Below, piece after piece: positions 52,533 to 61,232 of a DNA stretch of 64,000 nt. The notes under the pieces are model-generated. The model worked only from the letters and a program-made list of their open reading frames with translations. It did no database searches and had not been told where the DNA came from. The DNA lies in the NCBI RefSeq assembly GCF_009765225.1, contig NZ_VMSF01000001.1, positions 1,054,001 to 1,118,000 of the forward strand, read 5' to 3'. Every line of letters begins with the position of its first letter. The first letter of the stretch is position 1. Source of the DNA: Leifsonia sp. AG29. GTDB lineage: Bacteria; Actinomycetota; Actinomycetes; Actinomycetales; Microbacteriaceae. The translations under genes and the position numbers were made by a program.

Positions 52533-53810
52533 TCAGTCGGTTCCGCGGACCCGGGCGATCGCGTTCATGACGTGGTAGACCACGATCGCCGCGATCGCCC
52601 CGAGGGCGATGCCGTTGAACGTCAGCTGCCCGAGGTTCAGCGTGAAGTCCCCGATGCCGATGATGAGCGCGGTCGCCGCCGTGAACTGGTTCTTCGGCTT
52701 CGAGAAGTCGACCCGGTTGTCGAGCCAGATCTTGACGCCGATGACGCCGATCAACCCGTAGAGCGCCGTCGTGACGCCGCCGAGCACGCCCGCGGGGATG
52801 GTGTTGATGATGGCGCCGACCTTGGGGGAGAGCCCGAGCAGGACGGCGACGGTCCCGGCCACCCAGTAGGCGGCGGTCGAGTAGACGCGGGTGGCGGCCA
52901 TGACGCCGATGTTCTCGCCGTACGTCGTCGTCCCCGATCCGCCGAGGAACCCGGCGATCGTCGTCGCGACGCCGTCCGCGAAGAGGGCACGACCGGTGAC
53001 CCGGTTGACCGACGGGTCGGTGAGCTGGGCCACGCCGCGGATGTGGCCGACGTTCTCGGCGATCAGCACCAGCACGACCGGGAGGAACGCCGGCAGGATG
53101 CCCCACGTCGCCGCGGGTTCGGTGAACGGATTCGCCGGCAGGGTGAACGGGGGCAGCCCGACCCAGGGCGCCTTCGCCACGGCGTCGAATTTCACCTGCC
53201 CGGTGGCGACGGCGAACGCGTAGCCGACGGCGACGCCGAGGAAGATCGAGAGCCTCCCGAGCATGCCCCGGAAGAACACGGTGCACAGGATGACCGCAGC
53301 GAGCGTCACGAGAGCGGTGACGGGAGCCTGCATGAAGTTGTTCTTCGCGGCCGGCGCGAGGTTGAAGCCGATCAGCGCCACGATGGCACCGGCGACGACG
53401 GGAGGCATGAGCCCGTCGATCCAGCGCGTCCCGGTCGCGATGACCACGAGCCCGACGAGGGCGAGCAGCACGCCGGTGATCAGGATGCCGAACAGTGCCG
53501 ACGGCATGCCGTGCGCCTTCGTCGCGGCGACGATCGGGACGATGAACGCGAACGAGGAGCCGAGGTAGCTCGGGAGGCGGTTGCCCGTGATCACGAGGAA
53601 GAGCAGCGTGCCGACGCCCGAGAACAGGAGCGTCGTCGCCGGCGGGAACCCGGTGAGGAGCGGTACGAGGAAGGTCGCGCCGAACATCGCGACGACGTGC
53701 TGGGCGCCCAGCCCGATGGTGCGCGGCCAGCTCAGCCGCTCGCCGGGCAGCACGATCTCGTGCGCTCCGACCGTCTTGCCGTCTCCGTGCAGCGTCCAGG
53801 GCAGTGGCAT
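52533..53810 (-). CDS. NCS2 uracil/xanthine permease
   Basis: A 425-residue nucleobase:proton symporter of the NCS2/NAT family (UraA-like). Visible: GAQHVVAMFGATFLVPLLTG (residues about 35-54), the QH motif, and the signature region around VLIAENVGHIRGV and GGSGTTTYGENIGV. Fourteen helices expected. GGAGGACA precedes the ATG. It is divergent from a second, different NCS2 permease, 118 bases apart. Confidence 0.93.
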   Translation of the reverse strand: MPLPWTLHGDGKTVGAHEIVLPGERLSWPRTIGLGAQHVVAMFGATFLVPLLTGFPPATTLLFSGVGTLLFLVITGNRLPSYLGSSFAFIVPIVAATKAHGMPSALFGILITGVLLALVGLVVIATGTRWIDGLMPPVVAGAIVALIGFNLAPAAKNNFMQAPVTALVTLAAVILCTVFFRGMLGRLSIFLGVAVGYAFAVATGQVKFDAVAKAPWVGLPPFTLPANPFTEPAATWGILPAFLPVVLVLIAENVGHIRGVAQLTDPSVNRVTGRALFADGVATTIAGFLGGSGTTTYGENIGVMAATRVYSTAAYWVAGTVAVLLGLSPKVGAIINTIPAGVLGGVTTALYGLIGVIGVKIWLDNRVDFSKPKNQFTAATALIIGIGDFTLNLGQLTFNGIALGAIAAIVVYHVMNAIARVRGTD

Positions 53811-53884
53811 GGGTGTCCTCCACAGGGATCGAGGCGGATTAGGGTTGTATCGGCGATTCACGCCGCATACCCCATCAAACTGAA

Positions 53885-53901
53885 CGGCAGCCGCGCTGCC
53901 G
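53885..53901 (+). terminator. Short hairpin in the leader of the NCS2 permease gene
   Basis: CGGCAGC-CGC-GCTGCCG forms a perfect 7-bp stem with a 3-base loop. It lies 27 bases before the proposed ATT start and could influence translation of the permease. No purine riboswitch core is visible around it. Confidence 0.4.
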
Positions 53902-53928
53902 GGCCTGACGATCCTACGGGAGACGACC

Positions 53929-55380
53929 ATTTCCGCATCCACCTCCGCGCCCCCGACGACCACCAAGGGGCGCCTCGACCGGTTCTTCGAGATCAGTGCG
54001 CGCGGCACCACGTGGGGGACTGAGGTCCGCGGCGGCGTGCTGACCTTCGTCACGATGGCCTACATCGTGATCCTCAACCCGCTCATCCTCGGCGGCACCA
54101 AGGACGTCGTCGGCCATTCGCTCGGCACCGCGCAGGTGGCGGCGGTCACCGCCTTGAGCGCCGGCGTGATGACCCTCCTGTTCGGACTGATCGCGCGCCT
54201 CCCGTTCGCGTTCGCGGCCGGCCTCGGCATCAACTCGTTCCTCGCGGTCAACGTGGTCAAGATCCTGACCTGGCAGGAGGCGATGGGTCTTGTCGTCATC
54301 AACGGCATCATCATCGTGCTGCTCGCCGCTACCGGGCTCCGGCGGCTCATCTTCAACGCGGTCCCGGCGCAGCTGAAGACGGCGATCACGGTCGGCATCG
54401 GCCTCTTCATCGCCTTCATCGGCTTCGTCGACAGCGGCTTCGTGCGCTCGACGAACCTCTCGTCGCCCCCGGTGCAGCTCGGAGAGGCCGGCTCGATCGC
54501 GACGCTCCCGACGCTCACGTTCCTCGTCGCCCTCGTGATCATGGGCGTCCTCATGGCGCGCCGGGTCAAGGGCGCGCTCCTCATCGGCATCGTGGCGGCG
54601 ACCGTCGTGGCGATCATCGCCGAGGCGATCTGGCACGTCGGGCCGTCGATGGGCAAGAACCCGGCCGGCTGGAACCTCACGGTGCCGCAGCTGCCGACCT
54701 CGCTGGTGTCGCTGCCCGACCTCAGTCTCGTCGGCCAGGTCGACCTGTTCGGCGCCTTCGGGCGGATCGGCGCCCTGGCGGCGATCATGCTGATCTTCAC
54801 CCTCGTGTTCACGAACTTCTTCGACGCCATGGGCTCGATGACGGGCCTCGCCCGCAGCGCGGGCCTCGCCGCTGAGGACGGCACGTTCCCGCGCCTCCAG
54901 TCCGCCCTGATCGTCGAGGGCGTCGGCGCGATCGTCGGCGGTGGCACGTCCGCGTCGTCGAACACCGTCTTCGTCGAGTCCGCCTCGGGCATCGGCGAGG
55001 GCGCGAAGACCGGCTTCGCGAGCGTCGTGACCGGTGTGCTGTTCCTCCTCGCGATGTTCTTCACCCCGCTGACCCAGGTGGTCCCGCTCGAGGTGGCCGC
55101 CGCCGCTCTCGTGATCGTCGGTGCGCTCATGGTGGTGCAGATCCGTCACATCGACTTCAGCGAGTTCTCGAGCGTCCTGCCGGTGTTCCTGACGATCATC
55201 GTCATGCCGCTGACGTACTCGATCGCGAACGGCATCGGCGTCGGCTTCATCAGCTGGGTGCTGATCCGCTCGCTCGCTGGCAAGGCCCGGGAGATCAGCC
55301 CGCTGCTCTGGATCGTGGCCGCCGGCTTCCTGATCTACTTCGCCCGCGGGCCGATCGAGGGGCTCCTCGGCCAGGTCTGA
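53929..55380 (+). CDS. NCS2 (AzgA-type) guanine/hypoxanthine permease
   Basis: A 483-residue purine permease. The conserved N-terminus RLDRFFEISARGTTWGTEVRGG is encoded at about 53977-54036, upstream of the first standard start codon in frame (GTG 54037), so initiation must lie further up. No ATG, GTG or TTG exists in that frame back to the TGA at 53881. ATT at 53929 follows GGGAGA by 5 bases and is the best candidate; CTG at 53905 or 53896 is an alternative. The rest shows FAAGLGINSFLAVNV and MLIFTLVFTNFFDAMGS typical of the family. Confidence 0.88.
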   Translation: MSASTSAPPTTTKGRLDRFFEISARGTTWGTEVRGGVLTFVTMAYIVILNPLILGGTKDVVGHSLGTAQVAAVTALSAGVMTLLFGLIARLPFAFAAGLGINSFLAVNVVKILTWQEAMGLVVINGIIIVLLAATGLRRLIFNAVPAQLKTAITVGIGLFIAFIGFVDSGFVRSTNLSSPPVQLGEAGSIATLPTLTFLVALVIMGVLMARRVKGALLIGIVAATVVAIIAEAIWHVGPSMGKNPAGWNLTVPQLPTSLVSLPDLSLVGQVDLFGAFGRIGALAAIMLIFTLVFTNFFDAMGSMTGLARSAGLAAEDGTFPRLQSALIVEGVGAIVGGGTSASSNTVFVESASGIGEGAKTGFASVVTGVLFLLAMFFTPLTQVVPLEVAAAALVIVGALMVVQIRHIDFSEFSSVLPVFLTIIVMPLTYSIANGIGVGFISWVLIRSLAGKAREISPLLWIVAAGFLIYFARGPIEGLLGQV

Positions 55381-55410
55381 TCCCCGGCCGAGCGCGCGCT
55401 GCGGGGCTGA

Positions 55411-55416
55411 GACAAT
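55411..55416 (+). promoter_or_regulatory. Leaderless -10 element of trmB
   Basis: GACAAT, 6 bases before the ATG at 55423; the first base deviates from TANNNT. Confidence 0.45.
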
Positions 55417-55422
55417 GGAGGG

Positions 55423-56106
55423 ATGGAACCCACCCCTCTCGTCCGGCCCCGCAGCTTCGTCGTCCGAGGGCGCAAGACGGAGGCGCAGCAGCGCGCCATC
55501 GACGAGCTGTGGCCGGACTACGGGATCGAGTTCGACGGCTCGCGCCTCGACCTCGACGCGGCGTTCGGGCGCACCGCATCTCGCGTGGTCGAGATCGGCT
55601 TCGGCAACGGCGAGAACCTCCTGACGCTCGCGGAGCGCCACCCCGAGCGCGATTTTCTCGGCGTCGAGGTGCACGGCGCGGGTGTCGGGCGCGTCCTCGG
55701 GGGCATCCGGGACCGGGGTCTCGGCAATCTGCGGCTCGTCCGCCACGACGCGGTCGAGGTGTTCGAGCGGGGGATCGAGCCCGGTTCGATCGACGAGATC
55801 CTGATCTTCTTCCCCGACCCGTGGCCCAAGGCACGCCACCACCGGCGCCGGCTGATCCAGCCCGACGTCGCCCGGCTGCTGGTCAGGGCGCTCCGGCCCG
55901 AGGGCGTCCTGCGCCTCGCGACCGACTGGGAGCCGTACGCCGAGCACATGCTCGCTGTTCTGGACGCCGAGCCGGGCCTCGTCAACTCGGCGGGGCCGGG
56001 CGGCTTCGTCCCGCGTCCCGACGACCGCCCGGTGACCAAGTTCGAGCGCCGGGGCGAACGGCTCGGCCACGCCATCTTCGACCTCGAGTACCGCCCTCGC
56101 GTGTGA
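55423..56106 (+). CDS. trmB: tRNA (guanosine(46)-N7)-methyltransferase TrmB
   Basis: A 227-residue SAM-dependent methyltransferase forming m7G46 in the variable loop of tRNAs. Visible: the SAM motif VVEIGFGNGENLL (about residues 56-68), FLGVEVHGAGVGR, the catalytic-pocket motif IFFPDPWPKARHHRRRL and the late RLATDWEPYAEHM. It is its own unit behind a leaderless start. Confidence 0.95.
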   Translation: MEPTPLVRPRSFVVRGRKTEAQQRAIDELWPDYGIEFDGSRLDLDAAFGRTASRVVEIGFGNGENLLTLAERHPERDFLGVEVHGAGVGRVLGGIRDRGLGNLRLVRHDAVEVFERGIEPGSIDEILIFFPDPWPKARHHRRRLIQPDVARLLVRALRPEGVLRLATDWEPYAEHMLAVLDAEPGLVNSAGPGGFVPRPDDRPVTKFERRGERLGHAIFDLEYRPRV

Positions 56107-56152
56107 GCGGGCCGGGGAGGCGGAATCCGGCGTATCCCGACGGTCCGGTCCC

Positions 56153-56158
56153 TAGGAT
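56153..56158 (+). promoter_or_regulatory. Leaderless -10 element of the ALDH gene
   Basis: TAGGAT, 6 bases before the ATG at 56165. Confidence 0.55.
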
Positions 56159-56164
56159 GGGCCC

Positions 56165-57565
56165 ATGAGCGCCGCCGCCTCCCGGACGATCCCCGACACC
56201 GTCGCTGCCGTGCGCCGCGCCTTCGACGCGGGTGTCACGAAACCACTCGCCTGGCGCCTCGCGCAGCTGCAGGCGCTGAGGCAGCTGCTGATCGAGTGCG
56301 CGGCCGATTTCGAGGCCGCGCTGCAGGAGGATCTCGGCAAGAACCCGACCGAGTCGCAGATCGCCGAGCTCGGATTCGTCGTCGGCGAGATCGACCACAT
56401 GACCCGGCACCTGCGCCGGTGGTTGCGCCCCCGCCGCGTGACCGTGCCCGGTGCGCTGCTGCCGGCCCGCGCCTCCACCATCCTGGAACCACTCGGCGCG
56501 GTGCTCGTGATCGCCCCCTGGAACTACCCGGTGCAGCTTCTCCTCGCGCCGCTGGTGGGAGCCCTCGCGGCGGGCAACGCGGTCGTGCTGAAGCCGAGCG
56601 AACTCGCGCCCGCGACCTCGGCCGCGATGGCGCGCCTCCTCCCGCAGTATCTCGACCCGCGCGCCGTGGCAGTGGTCGAGGGAGGCGTCCCCGAGACCAC
56701 CGAACTCCTCGCGCACCGCTGGGATCACATCTTCTACACCGGGAACGGGCGCGTCGGTCGCATCGTCGCGGCCGCCGCCGCCGAGCACCTCACGCCCGTG
56801 ACCCTGGAGCTCGGCGGCAAGTCGCCCGTGTATGTTGACGAGTCCGCCGATCTCGCCGCGACGGCCCGGCGCCTCGCCTGGGGCAAGTTCATGAACGCCG
56901 GCCAGACGTGCGTCGCGCCCGACTACGTCCTGGCGGAGCGAGCGGTCGCCTCCCGTCTCGCCACCGCGCTGGGCGACGCCCTCCGCGAGCTGTACGGCTC
57001 CGACCCGGCTCAGAGCGCCGACTACGGGCGCATCGTCGACGACCGCCACCACAGCCGGCTCACGAGCCTCCTCGGCTCGGGCACGATCGCGGTCGGCGGA
57101 GGGCATGACGCGCAGACCCGCTACCTGGCGCCGACCGTCCTGCTCGACGTCCCGCGCGACTCCCCGGTCATGGAGGAGGAGATCTTCGGCCCGATCCTCC
57201 CGATCGTGGTCGTCGACGGGCTCGACGACGCGATCGCCGTCATCCGCTCCGGCGACAAACCCCTGGCGCTCTACGTGTTCAGCGAGCGGGCGTCGGTGCG
57301 GAGGCGGATCCTCACCGAGACGAGCTCCGGCGCGGTGGGATTCGGCATCCCGGCCGCCCACCTCGCGGTCGCCGGGCTGCCCTTCGGCGGCGTCGGGGAC
57401 AGCGGTCACGGCGCGTACCACGGCGAGCGGTCCCTCCGGACGTTCAGCCACGAGAAGGCCGTGCTGCGGAAGCCGCTCGCGCCCGACACGATGCGGCTCG
57501 TCTATCCTCCCTACACGGAGGCGAAGGACTCGTTCGCGCGCGGTCTGCTCCGCCGGCTGGGCTGA
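56165..57565 (+). CDS. Class 3-type aldehyde dehydrogenase
   Basis: A 466-residue ALDH of the class 3/fatty-aldehyde type, independent of the deoC-linked ones. Oxyanion Asn in [10 protein letters not shown], Lys in VLKPSE, Glu in [12 protein letters not shown], nucleophile Cys in [13 protein letters not shown]. The GTGKF-type Gly-rich FYTGNGRVG replaces the usual FTGS, as in class 3 enzymes. C-terminal length is normal. The physiological aldehyde is unknown. Confidence 0.92.
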   Translation: MSAAASRTIPDTVAAVRRAFDAGVTKPLAWRLAQLQALRQLLIECAADFEAALQEDLGKNPTESQIAELGFVVGEIDHMTRHLRRWLRPRRVTVPGALLPARASTILEPLGAVLVIAPWNYPVQLLLAPLVGALAAGNAVVLKPSELAPATSAAMARLLPQYLDPRAVAVVEGGVPETTELLAHRWDHIFYTGNGRVGRIVAAAAAEHLTPVTLELGGKSPVYVDESADLAATARRLAWGKFMNAGQTCVAPDYVLAERAVASRLATALGDALRELYGSDPAQSADYGRIVDDRHHSRLTSLLGSGTIAVGGGHDAQTRYLAPTVLLDVPRDSPVMEEEIFGPILPIVVVDGLDDAIAVIRSGDKPLALYVFSERASVRRRILTETSSGAVGFGIPAAHLAVAGLPFGGVGDSGHGAYHGERSLRTFSHEKAVLRKPLAPDTMRLVYPPYTEAKDSFARGLLRRLG

Positions 57566-57606
57566 GCGCGCCTCCCTCGCCTGCGCATCGACACGGTGTC
57601 GAGGAA

Positions 57607-57624
57607 CGTCCGGCATCCCGGACG
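57607..57624 (+). terminator. Hairpin after the ALDH gene
   Basis: CGTCCGG-CATC-CCGGACG: a perfect 7-bp stem with a 4-base loop, 42 bases after the ALDH stop. There is no T-run, so termination is only likely. A separate palindrome CGACAC-G-GTGTCG lies at 57589-57601. Confidence 0.5.
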
Positions 57625-57655
57625 CCGTGTCCACCCCCTCCGCGGACGCCCGGAG

Positions 57656-57661
57656 TAGCCT
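57656..57661 (+). promoter_or_regulatory. -10 element of aspA
   Basis: TAGCCT with a predicted leader of nearly 60 bases, since GAGAGG and the GTG at 57726 follow. This promoter is leadered, unlike most in the window. Confidence 0.4.
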
Positions 57662-57725
57662 GGGCTCTGCCGGCCGCCACGAACGACCGGCGAGACAGCA
57701 TGCCAACGCACGACGAGAGGCAACG

Positions 57726-59318
57726 GTGCCAACCGTGAACCCGACAGCAACGATGGACGAGCCGAAGACTTCCCCCATCCCCGTGATCGACGCGTCCGAG
57801 AACGTGTCCGACGTCCCCACCCCGAGCGCCGCGGGCCGCCCCACCCGCACCGAGAGCGACTCGCTGGGCAGCCGCGAGATCCCCGCCGACGCCTACTGGG
57901 GCGTCCACACCTCGCGCGCCCTCGAGAACTTCCCGATCGCCAAGCGGCCGATCTCCGTCTACCCGGATCTGATCGTCGCCCTCGCGAGCGTCAAGCAGGC
58001 CGCCGCGCGCGCCAACCTCGAGATCGGCGTCCTCGAGCCGCACAAGGCCGAGCTGATCGACCGCGCGTGCCAGCTGATCATCGACGGCCGCTTCCACGAC
58101 CAGTTCGTGGTCGGCGTGATGCAGGGAGGCGCGGGCACCTCGACGAACATGAACGCGAACGAGGTCATCGCCAACATCGCCCTCGAGCTCGACGGCCACG
58201 AGAAGGGCGACTACGCCCACATGCACCCGATCGACGACGTCAACCGCAGCCAGAGCACCAACGACACCTACCCGACCGCCATCAAGATCGCGCTCACGTT
58301 CGCCCTCGGGCACCTGCTCGACGAGCTGGCCCTGCTGCGCGACTCGTTCGCCCGCAAGGGGGAGGAGTTCCGCAACATCCTCAAGGTCGGCCGCACCCAG
58401 CTGCAGGACGCCGTCCCGATGACGCTCGGCCAGGAGTTCCACGGCTTCGCCACGACGCTGACCGAGGACCACGCCCGGCTCACCGAGACCAAGTGGCTGC
58501 TCGCCGAGATCAACCTCGGCGCCACGGCGATCGGCACCGGCATCACCGCCGACCCGGGGTACGCGTCCGCCGCCGTCAAGCACCTGAACGCCATCACCGG
58601 GCTGAACCTCGAGACCGCCCCGGACCTCATCGAGTCGACGAGCGACGCCGGCGCCTTCATGTCCTTCTCGGGCTCCCTGAAGCGCAGCGCGATCAAGCTG
58701 TCGAAGATCTGCAACGACCTCCGCCTGCTCTCCAGCGGCCCGCAGGCCGGCTTCGGCGAGATCAACCTCCCGGCGCGCCAGGCCGGGTCGAGCATCATGC
58801 CCGGCAAGGTCAACCCCGTCATCCCGGAGGTCGTCAACCAGGTGGCCTTCTCGGTCGCCGGCGCCGACGTCACGGTCACCATGGCGGCCGAGGGCGGTCA
58901 GCTGCAGCTCAACGCGTTCGAGCCCGTGATCGCGCATTCGCTCCTCCAGAGCATCACCTGGATGGCGCAGGCCTTCCACACGCTGCGCGTCAACTGCGTC
59001 GAGGGCATCACCGCCAACGAGGAGCGGCTCGGGGCGATGGTCGGCTCGTCGGTCGGCGTCATCACCGCGCTCACCCCGCACATCGGCTACGCCGCCGCCG
59101 CAGCGCTCGCCAAGTCCGCGCTCCTCACCGGCCACAACGTCGCCGACCTCGTCGTCGAGGCCAAGCTGATGAGCCGCGAGGAGGTCACGCGCCTGCTGTC
59201 GCCCGCCCGGCTGAGCGGGCTCGAGGTCATCACCACGGCCATCCCGGTGATCGAGGAGCAGGCGATCGCCGCCGCCAAGCGCGACGGCGCCGACCCCACG
59301 CTCGGCGTCTCCGACTGA
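57726..59318 (+). CDS. aspA: Aspartate ammonia-lyase
   Basis: Fumarase/aspartase superfamily enzyme (530 aa) converting aspartate to fumarate and ammonia. The start of the conserved part is DSLGSREIPADAYWGVHTSRA, then QGGAGTSTNMNANEVIAN, NRSQSTNDTYPT and the signature GSSIMPGKVNPVIPE (catalytic Ser loop). The first 45 residues are a Pro/Ser/Thr-rich extension not present in E. coli AspA (478 aa). I chose GTG at 57726 because GAGAGG lies 5 bases upstream; GTG 57735 or ATG 57753 are alternatives that would shorten the extension. Fumarase was considered, but the NANE/GTSTNMN details favour aspartase. Confidence 0.9.
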   Translation: MPTVNPTATMDEPKTSPIPVIDASENVSDVPTPSAAGRPTRTESDSLGSREIPADAYWGVHTSRALENFPIAKRPISVYPDLIVALASVKQAAARANLEIGVLEPHKAELIDRACQLIIDGRFHDQFVVGVMQGGAGTSTNMNANEVIANIALELDGHEKGDYAHMHPIDDVNRSQSTNDTYPTAIKIALTFALGHLLDELALLRDSFARKGEEFRNILKVGRTQLQDAVPMTLGQEFHGFATTLTEDHARLTETKWLLAEINLGATAIGTGITADPGYASAAVKHLNAITGLNLETAPDLIESTSDAGAFMSFSGSLKRSAIKLSKICNDLRLLSSGPQAGFGEINLPARQAGSSIMPGKVNPVIPEVVNQVAFSVAGADVTVTMAAEGGQLQLNAFEPVIAHSLLQSITWMAQAFHTLRVNCVEGITANEERLGAMVGSSVGVITALTPHIGYAAAAALAKSALLTGHNVADLVVEAKLMSREEVTRLLSPARLSGLEVITTAIPVIEEQAIAAAKRDGADPTLGVSD

Positions 59319-59340
59319 TCGCCCCGGGGCGTGCCCGACC

Positions 59341-59380
59341 GGGAGGCGCGGGGCGGCCGGTCAGCGCCCCTCCGCCTCCC
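59341..59380. terminator. Bidirectional terminator-like hairpin between aspA and the hydrolase
   Basis: Arms GGGAGGCG (59341-59348) and CGCCTCCC (59373-59380), plus inner arms GGGGCG (59350-59355) and CGCCCC (59365-59370), form a long interrupted stem. It lies between two convergent genes and overlaps the last codons of the hydrolase, so it could end transcription in both directions. No T-run. Confidence 0.55.
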
Positions 59381-60272
59381 GGAACAGCGCGAGCATGTCG
59401 CGTCCGAGCTGGTGCGGTGCCGTCTCGCACGGGCTGTGCCCGGTGCGGTACACCGCGAGCCGGGCGCCCAGCGCCTCGGCGTTCGCCGCGTGGAGGTGCG
59501 TGGGCCAGAGATCGTGGTCCCCGGTGGCGACGAGGACGGGGATCCCGGTCGCGGCCACCTGCGAACGAACGTCGGGCACGCGCTTCATGAGCCCGATGAT
59601 GTCGTCGACGCTCGACCGCCGCGTGAGCTCGAAGCGGTCACGGACGAACGCCAGGCGATTGTCGCCGACGCGGTTCCGGTTCGTGACGATCCCCCAGATC
59701 ATCAGCCCCGCGCCCTGCCGGCCGGTCACGAAGCGGCTGAACGGCCCGATGATCCGGATGCCCCGGAACGACTGACCCGGTTCGGGCGGCGACGTGAGGA
59801 GGGTGAGCGACCGGAACAGGTCCGGCCGCTGGACCAGGGCGATCTCGGCCACGATCCCGGCGAAGGAGTAGCCGAGAACATGGGCCGGGCCGCCGGAACC
59901 CAGGAAGGCGAGGAAGTCGGCCACGAACAGCTCGTAGGTGTACCGGCCCCCGGCGACGGGACCCGCCGCCGCGGACTCGTACTGGCCGGCGAGATCGTAG
60001 CTCTCGACGTGGTAGCCCGCCGCCACGAGGATCGGAGCGAGCAGGTAGAAGTCCTCCTTGGACCCGGTGGCCCCCGGGACGAGGACGACGCGCGGATCGG
60101 CGGGATCACCGAGGGAGGCGACGGCCAGCTCGCCGCTCGGAGCCGCGAACCGGGAGAACACGGTCCCTACAGGGGCCACCGACCAGTCGATGTCGGGCAG
60201 GGCGGCATCGAGGCGGACCGCCTCGTCATCGCCCCCGCCGGAGAGACCCGGCCGCCGCTCTCCGATCGACAC
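59361..60272 (-). CDS. Alpha/beta-fold hydrolase
   Basis: A 303-residue serine hydrolase. The nucleophile is in VLGYSFAGIV (Ser), the acid is the Asp of TGDHDLWP and the catalytic His is in YRTGHSPCETAP. It has no signal peptide. The fold is typical of esterases and haloalkane-dehalogenase relatives; substrate unknown. The start is GTG at 60272 because TAGCTT lies 6 bases upstream. Confidence 0.87.
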   Translation of the reverse strand: MSIGERRPGLSGGGDDEAVRLDAALPDIDWSVAPVGTVFSRFAAPSGELAVASLGDPADPRVVLVPGATGSKEDFYLLAPILVAAGYHVESYDLAGQYESAAAGPVAGGRYTYELFVADFLAFLGSGGPAHVLGYSFAGIVAEIALVQRPDLFRSLTLLTSPPEPGQSFRGIRIIGPFSRFVTGRQGAGLMIWGIVTNRNRVGDNRLAFVRDRFELTRRSSVDDIIGLMKRVPDVRSQVAATGIPVLVATGDHDLWPTHLHAANAEALGARLAVYRTGHSPCETAPHQLGRDMLALFREAEGR

Positions 60273-60278
60273 CCCCTA

Positions 60279-60284
60279 AAGCTA
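60279..60284 (-). promoter_or_regulatory. Leaderless -10 element of the hydrolase gene
   Basis: TAGCTT on the minus strand, 6 bases before the GTG at 60272. Confidence 0.5.
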
Positions 60285-60317
60285 CGTCGATCGGGGGCCC
60301 GGGGGCGAGTCCGGCGC

Positions 60318-61193
60318 TCAGAGGACCCGGCAGTAGGTGGTCAGGTAGCCGATGCCGCCGATCGAGACCGTGACCGTCGAGCGGTCGCGGAGGAACACCG
60401 GGGGCGTGCGGGAGTAGCCTGCGCCACCCGGGCTGCCGGTGGAGATCAGGGTGCCCGGCTGGATGGTGGCCGAGCGGGAGAGGAACTCGATGATCTCGGC
60501 GACCGAGCGGACCATGTCGGCGGTCGATGCGTCCTGCAGGATCGCGCCGTCGACATTGGTCGTCAGCCAGAGGTCCTGGGGGTCGGCGATCTCGTCGGCG
60601 GTCACCACCACTGGTCCGTTGGGCGTGAAGCCGTCGAACGACTTGCAGCGCGACCACTGGGCCTCGGAGAACTGGAGGTCGCGCGCCGTGATGTCGTTGA
60701 CGACCGTGTAGCCGAACACGTAGTCGAGCGCGTCGGCGACGGAGACGTTGCGCGCGGGCTTCCCGATGATGACGCCCAGCTCGGCCTCGTAGTCGACCTG
60801 CGTCGTGAGGTCCTCGGGCCAGGAGGTGGTGCCCTCATGACCGGCGAGGGAGTTCGGCCACAGCGAGAACACCGTCGCGGCCTTCTCGCTCCGCAGCTTC
60901 AGCTCGGAGGCGTGAGCGGCGTAGTTCGCGCCGATCGCGATGACCTGCGGCGGACGCAGGACCGCCGACGCGTGCCGCAGTTCGTGGACGGGAGGGAGCG
61001 ACGTGCCGGCCCCTGCGGCCTCGGCGGCGACGGCCCGCACCTCCGCCATCGCCTCGTCGCCGCGCTCGATGAGGTCTTGGAGGTCGCGCGGCGCCTCCGC
61101 CATCACCTCGTCGAGGAACAGGGCGCCGTCGCCGATGACGACCGCCAGACGCGGCTTCGAGTCGGGCGTGGTGCTGAGGTGCGAGAATCTCAC
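60318..61193 (-). CDS. Fumarylacetoacetate hydrolase-family protein
   Basis: A 291-residue FAH-family protein (hydrolases, decarboxylases or isomerases of aromatic and keto-acid catabolism). Metal ligands appear in DYEAELGVIIG (Glu, Asp pair), and the GYTVVNDITARDLQ block is conserved. The N-terminal 75 residues are the FAH N-terminal-like part. No catabolic partners are nearby, so the substrate cannot be given. GTG start with TAGCCT 6 bases upstream. Confidence 0.88.
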   Translation of the reverse strand: MRFSHLSTTPDSKPRLAVVIGDGALFLDEVMAEAPRDLQDLIERGDEAMAEVRAVAAEAAGAGTSLPPVHELRHASAVLRPPQVIAIGANYAAHASELKLRSEKAATVFSLWPNSLAGHEGTTSWPEDLTTQVDYEAELGVIIGKPARNVSVADALDYVFGYTVVNDITARDLQFSEAQWSRCKSFDGFTPNGPVVVTADEIADPQDLWLTTNVDGAILQDASTADMVRSVAEIIEFLSRSATIQPGTLISTGSPGGAGYSRTPPVFLRDRSTVTVSIGGIGYLTTYCRVL

Positions 61194-61199
61194 CGGTCC

Positions 61200-61205
61200 A
61201 GGCTA
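61200..61205 (-). promoter_or_regulatory. Leaderless -10 element of the FAH-family gene
   Basis: TAGCCT on the minus strand, 6 bases before the GTG at 61193. Confidence 0.55.
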
Positions 61206-61232
61206 TCGGCCGGGGGGTTTTGGGCGAAAACG

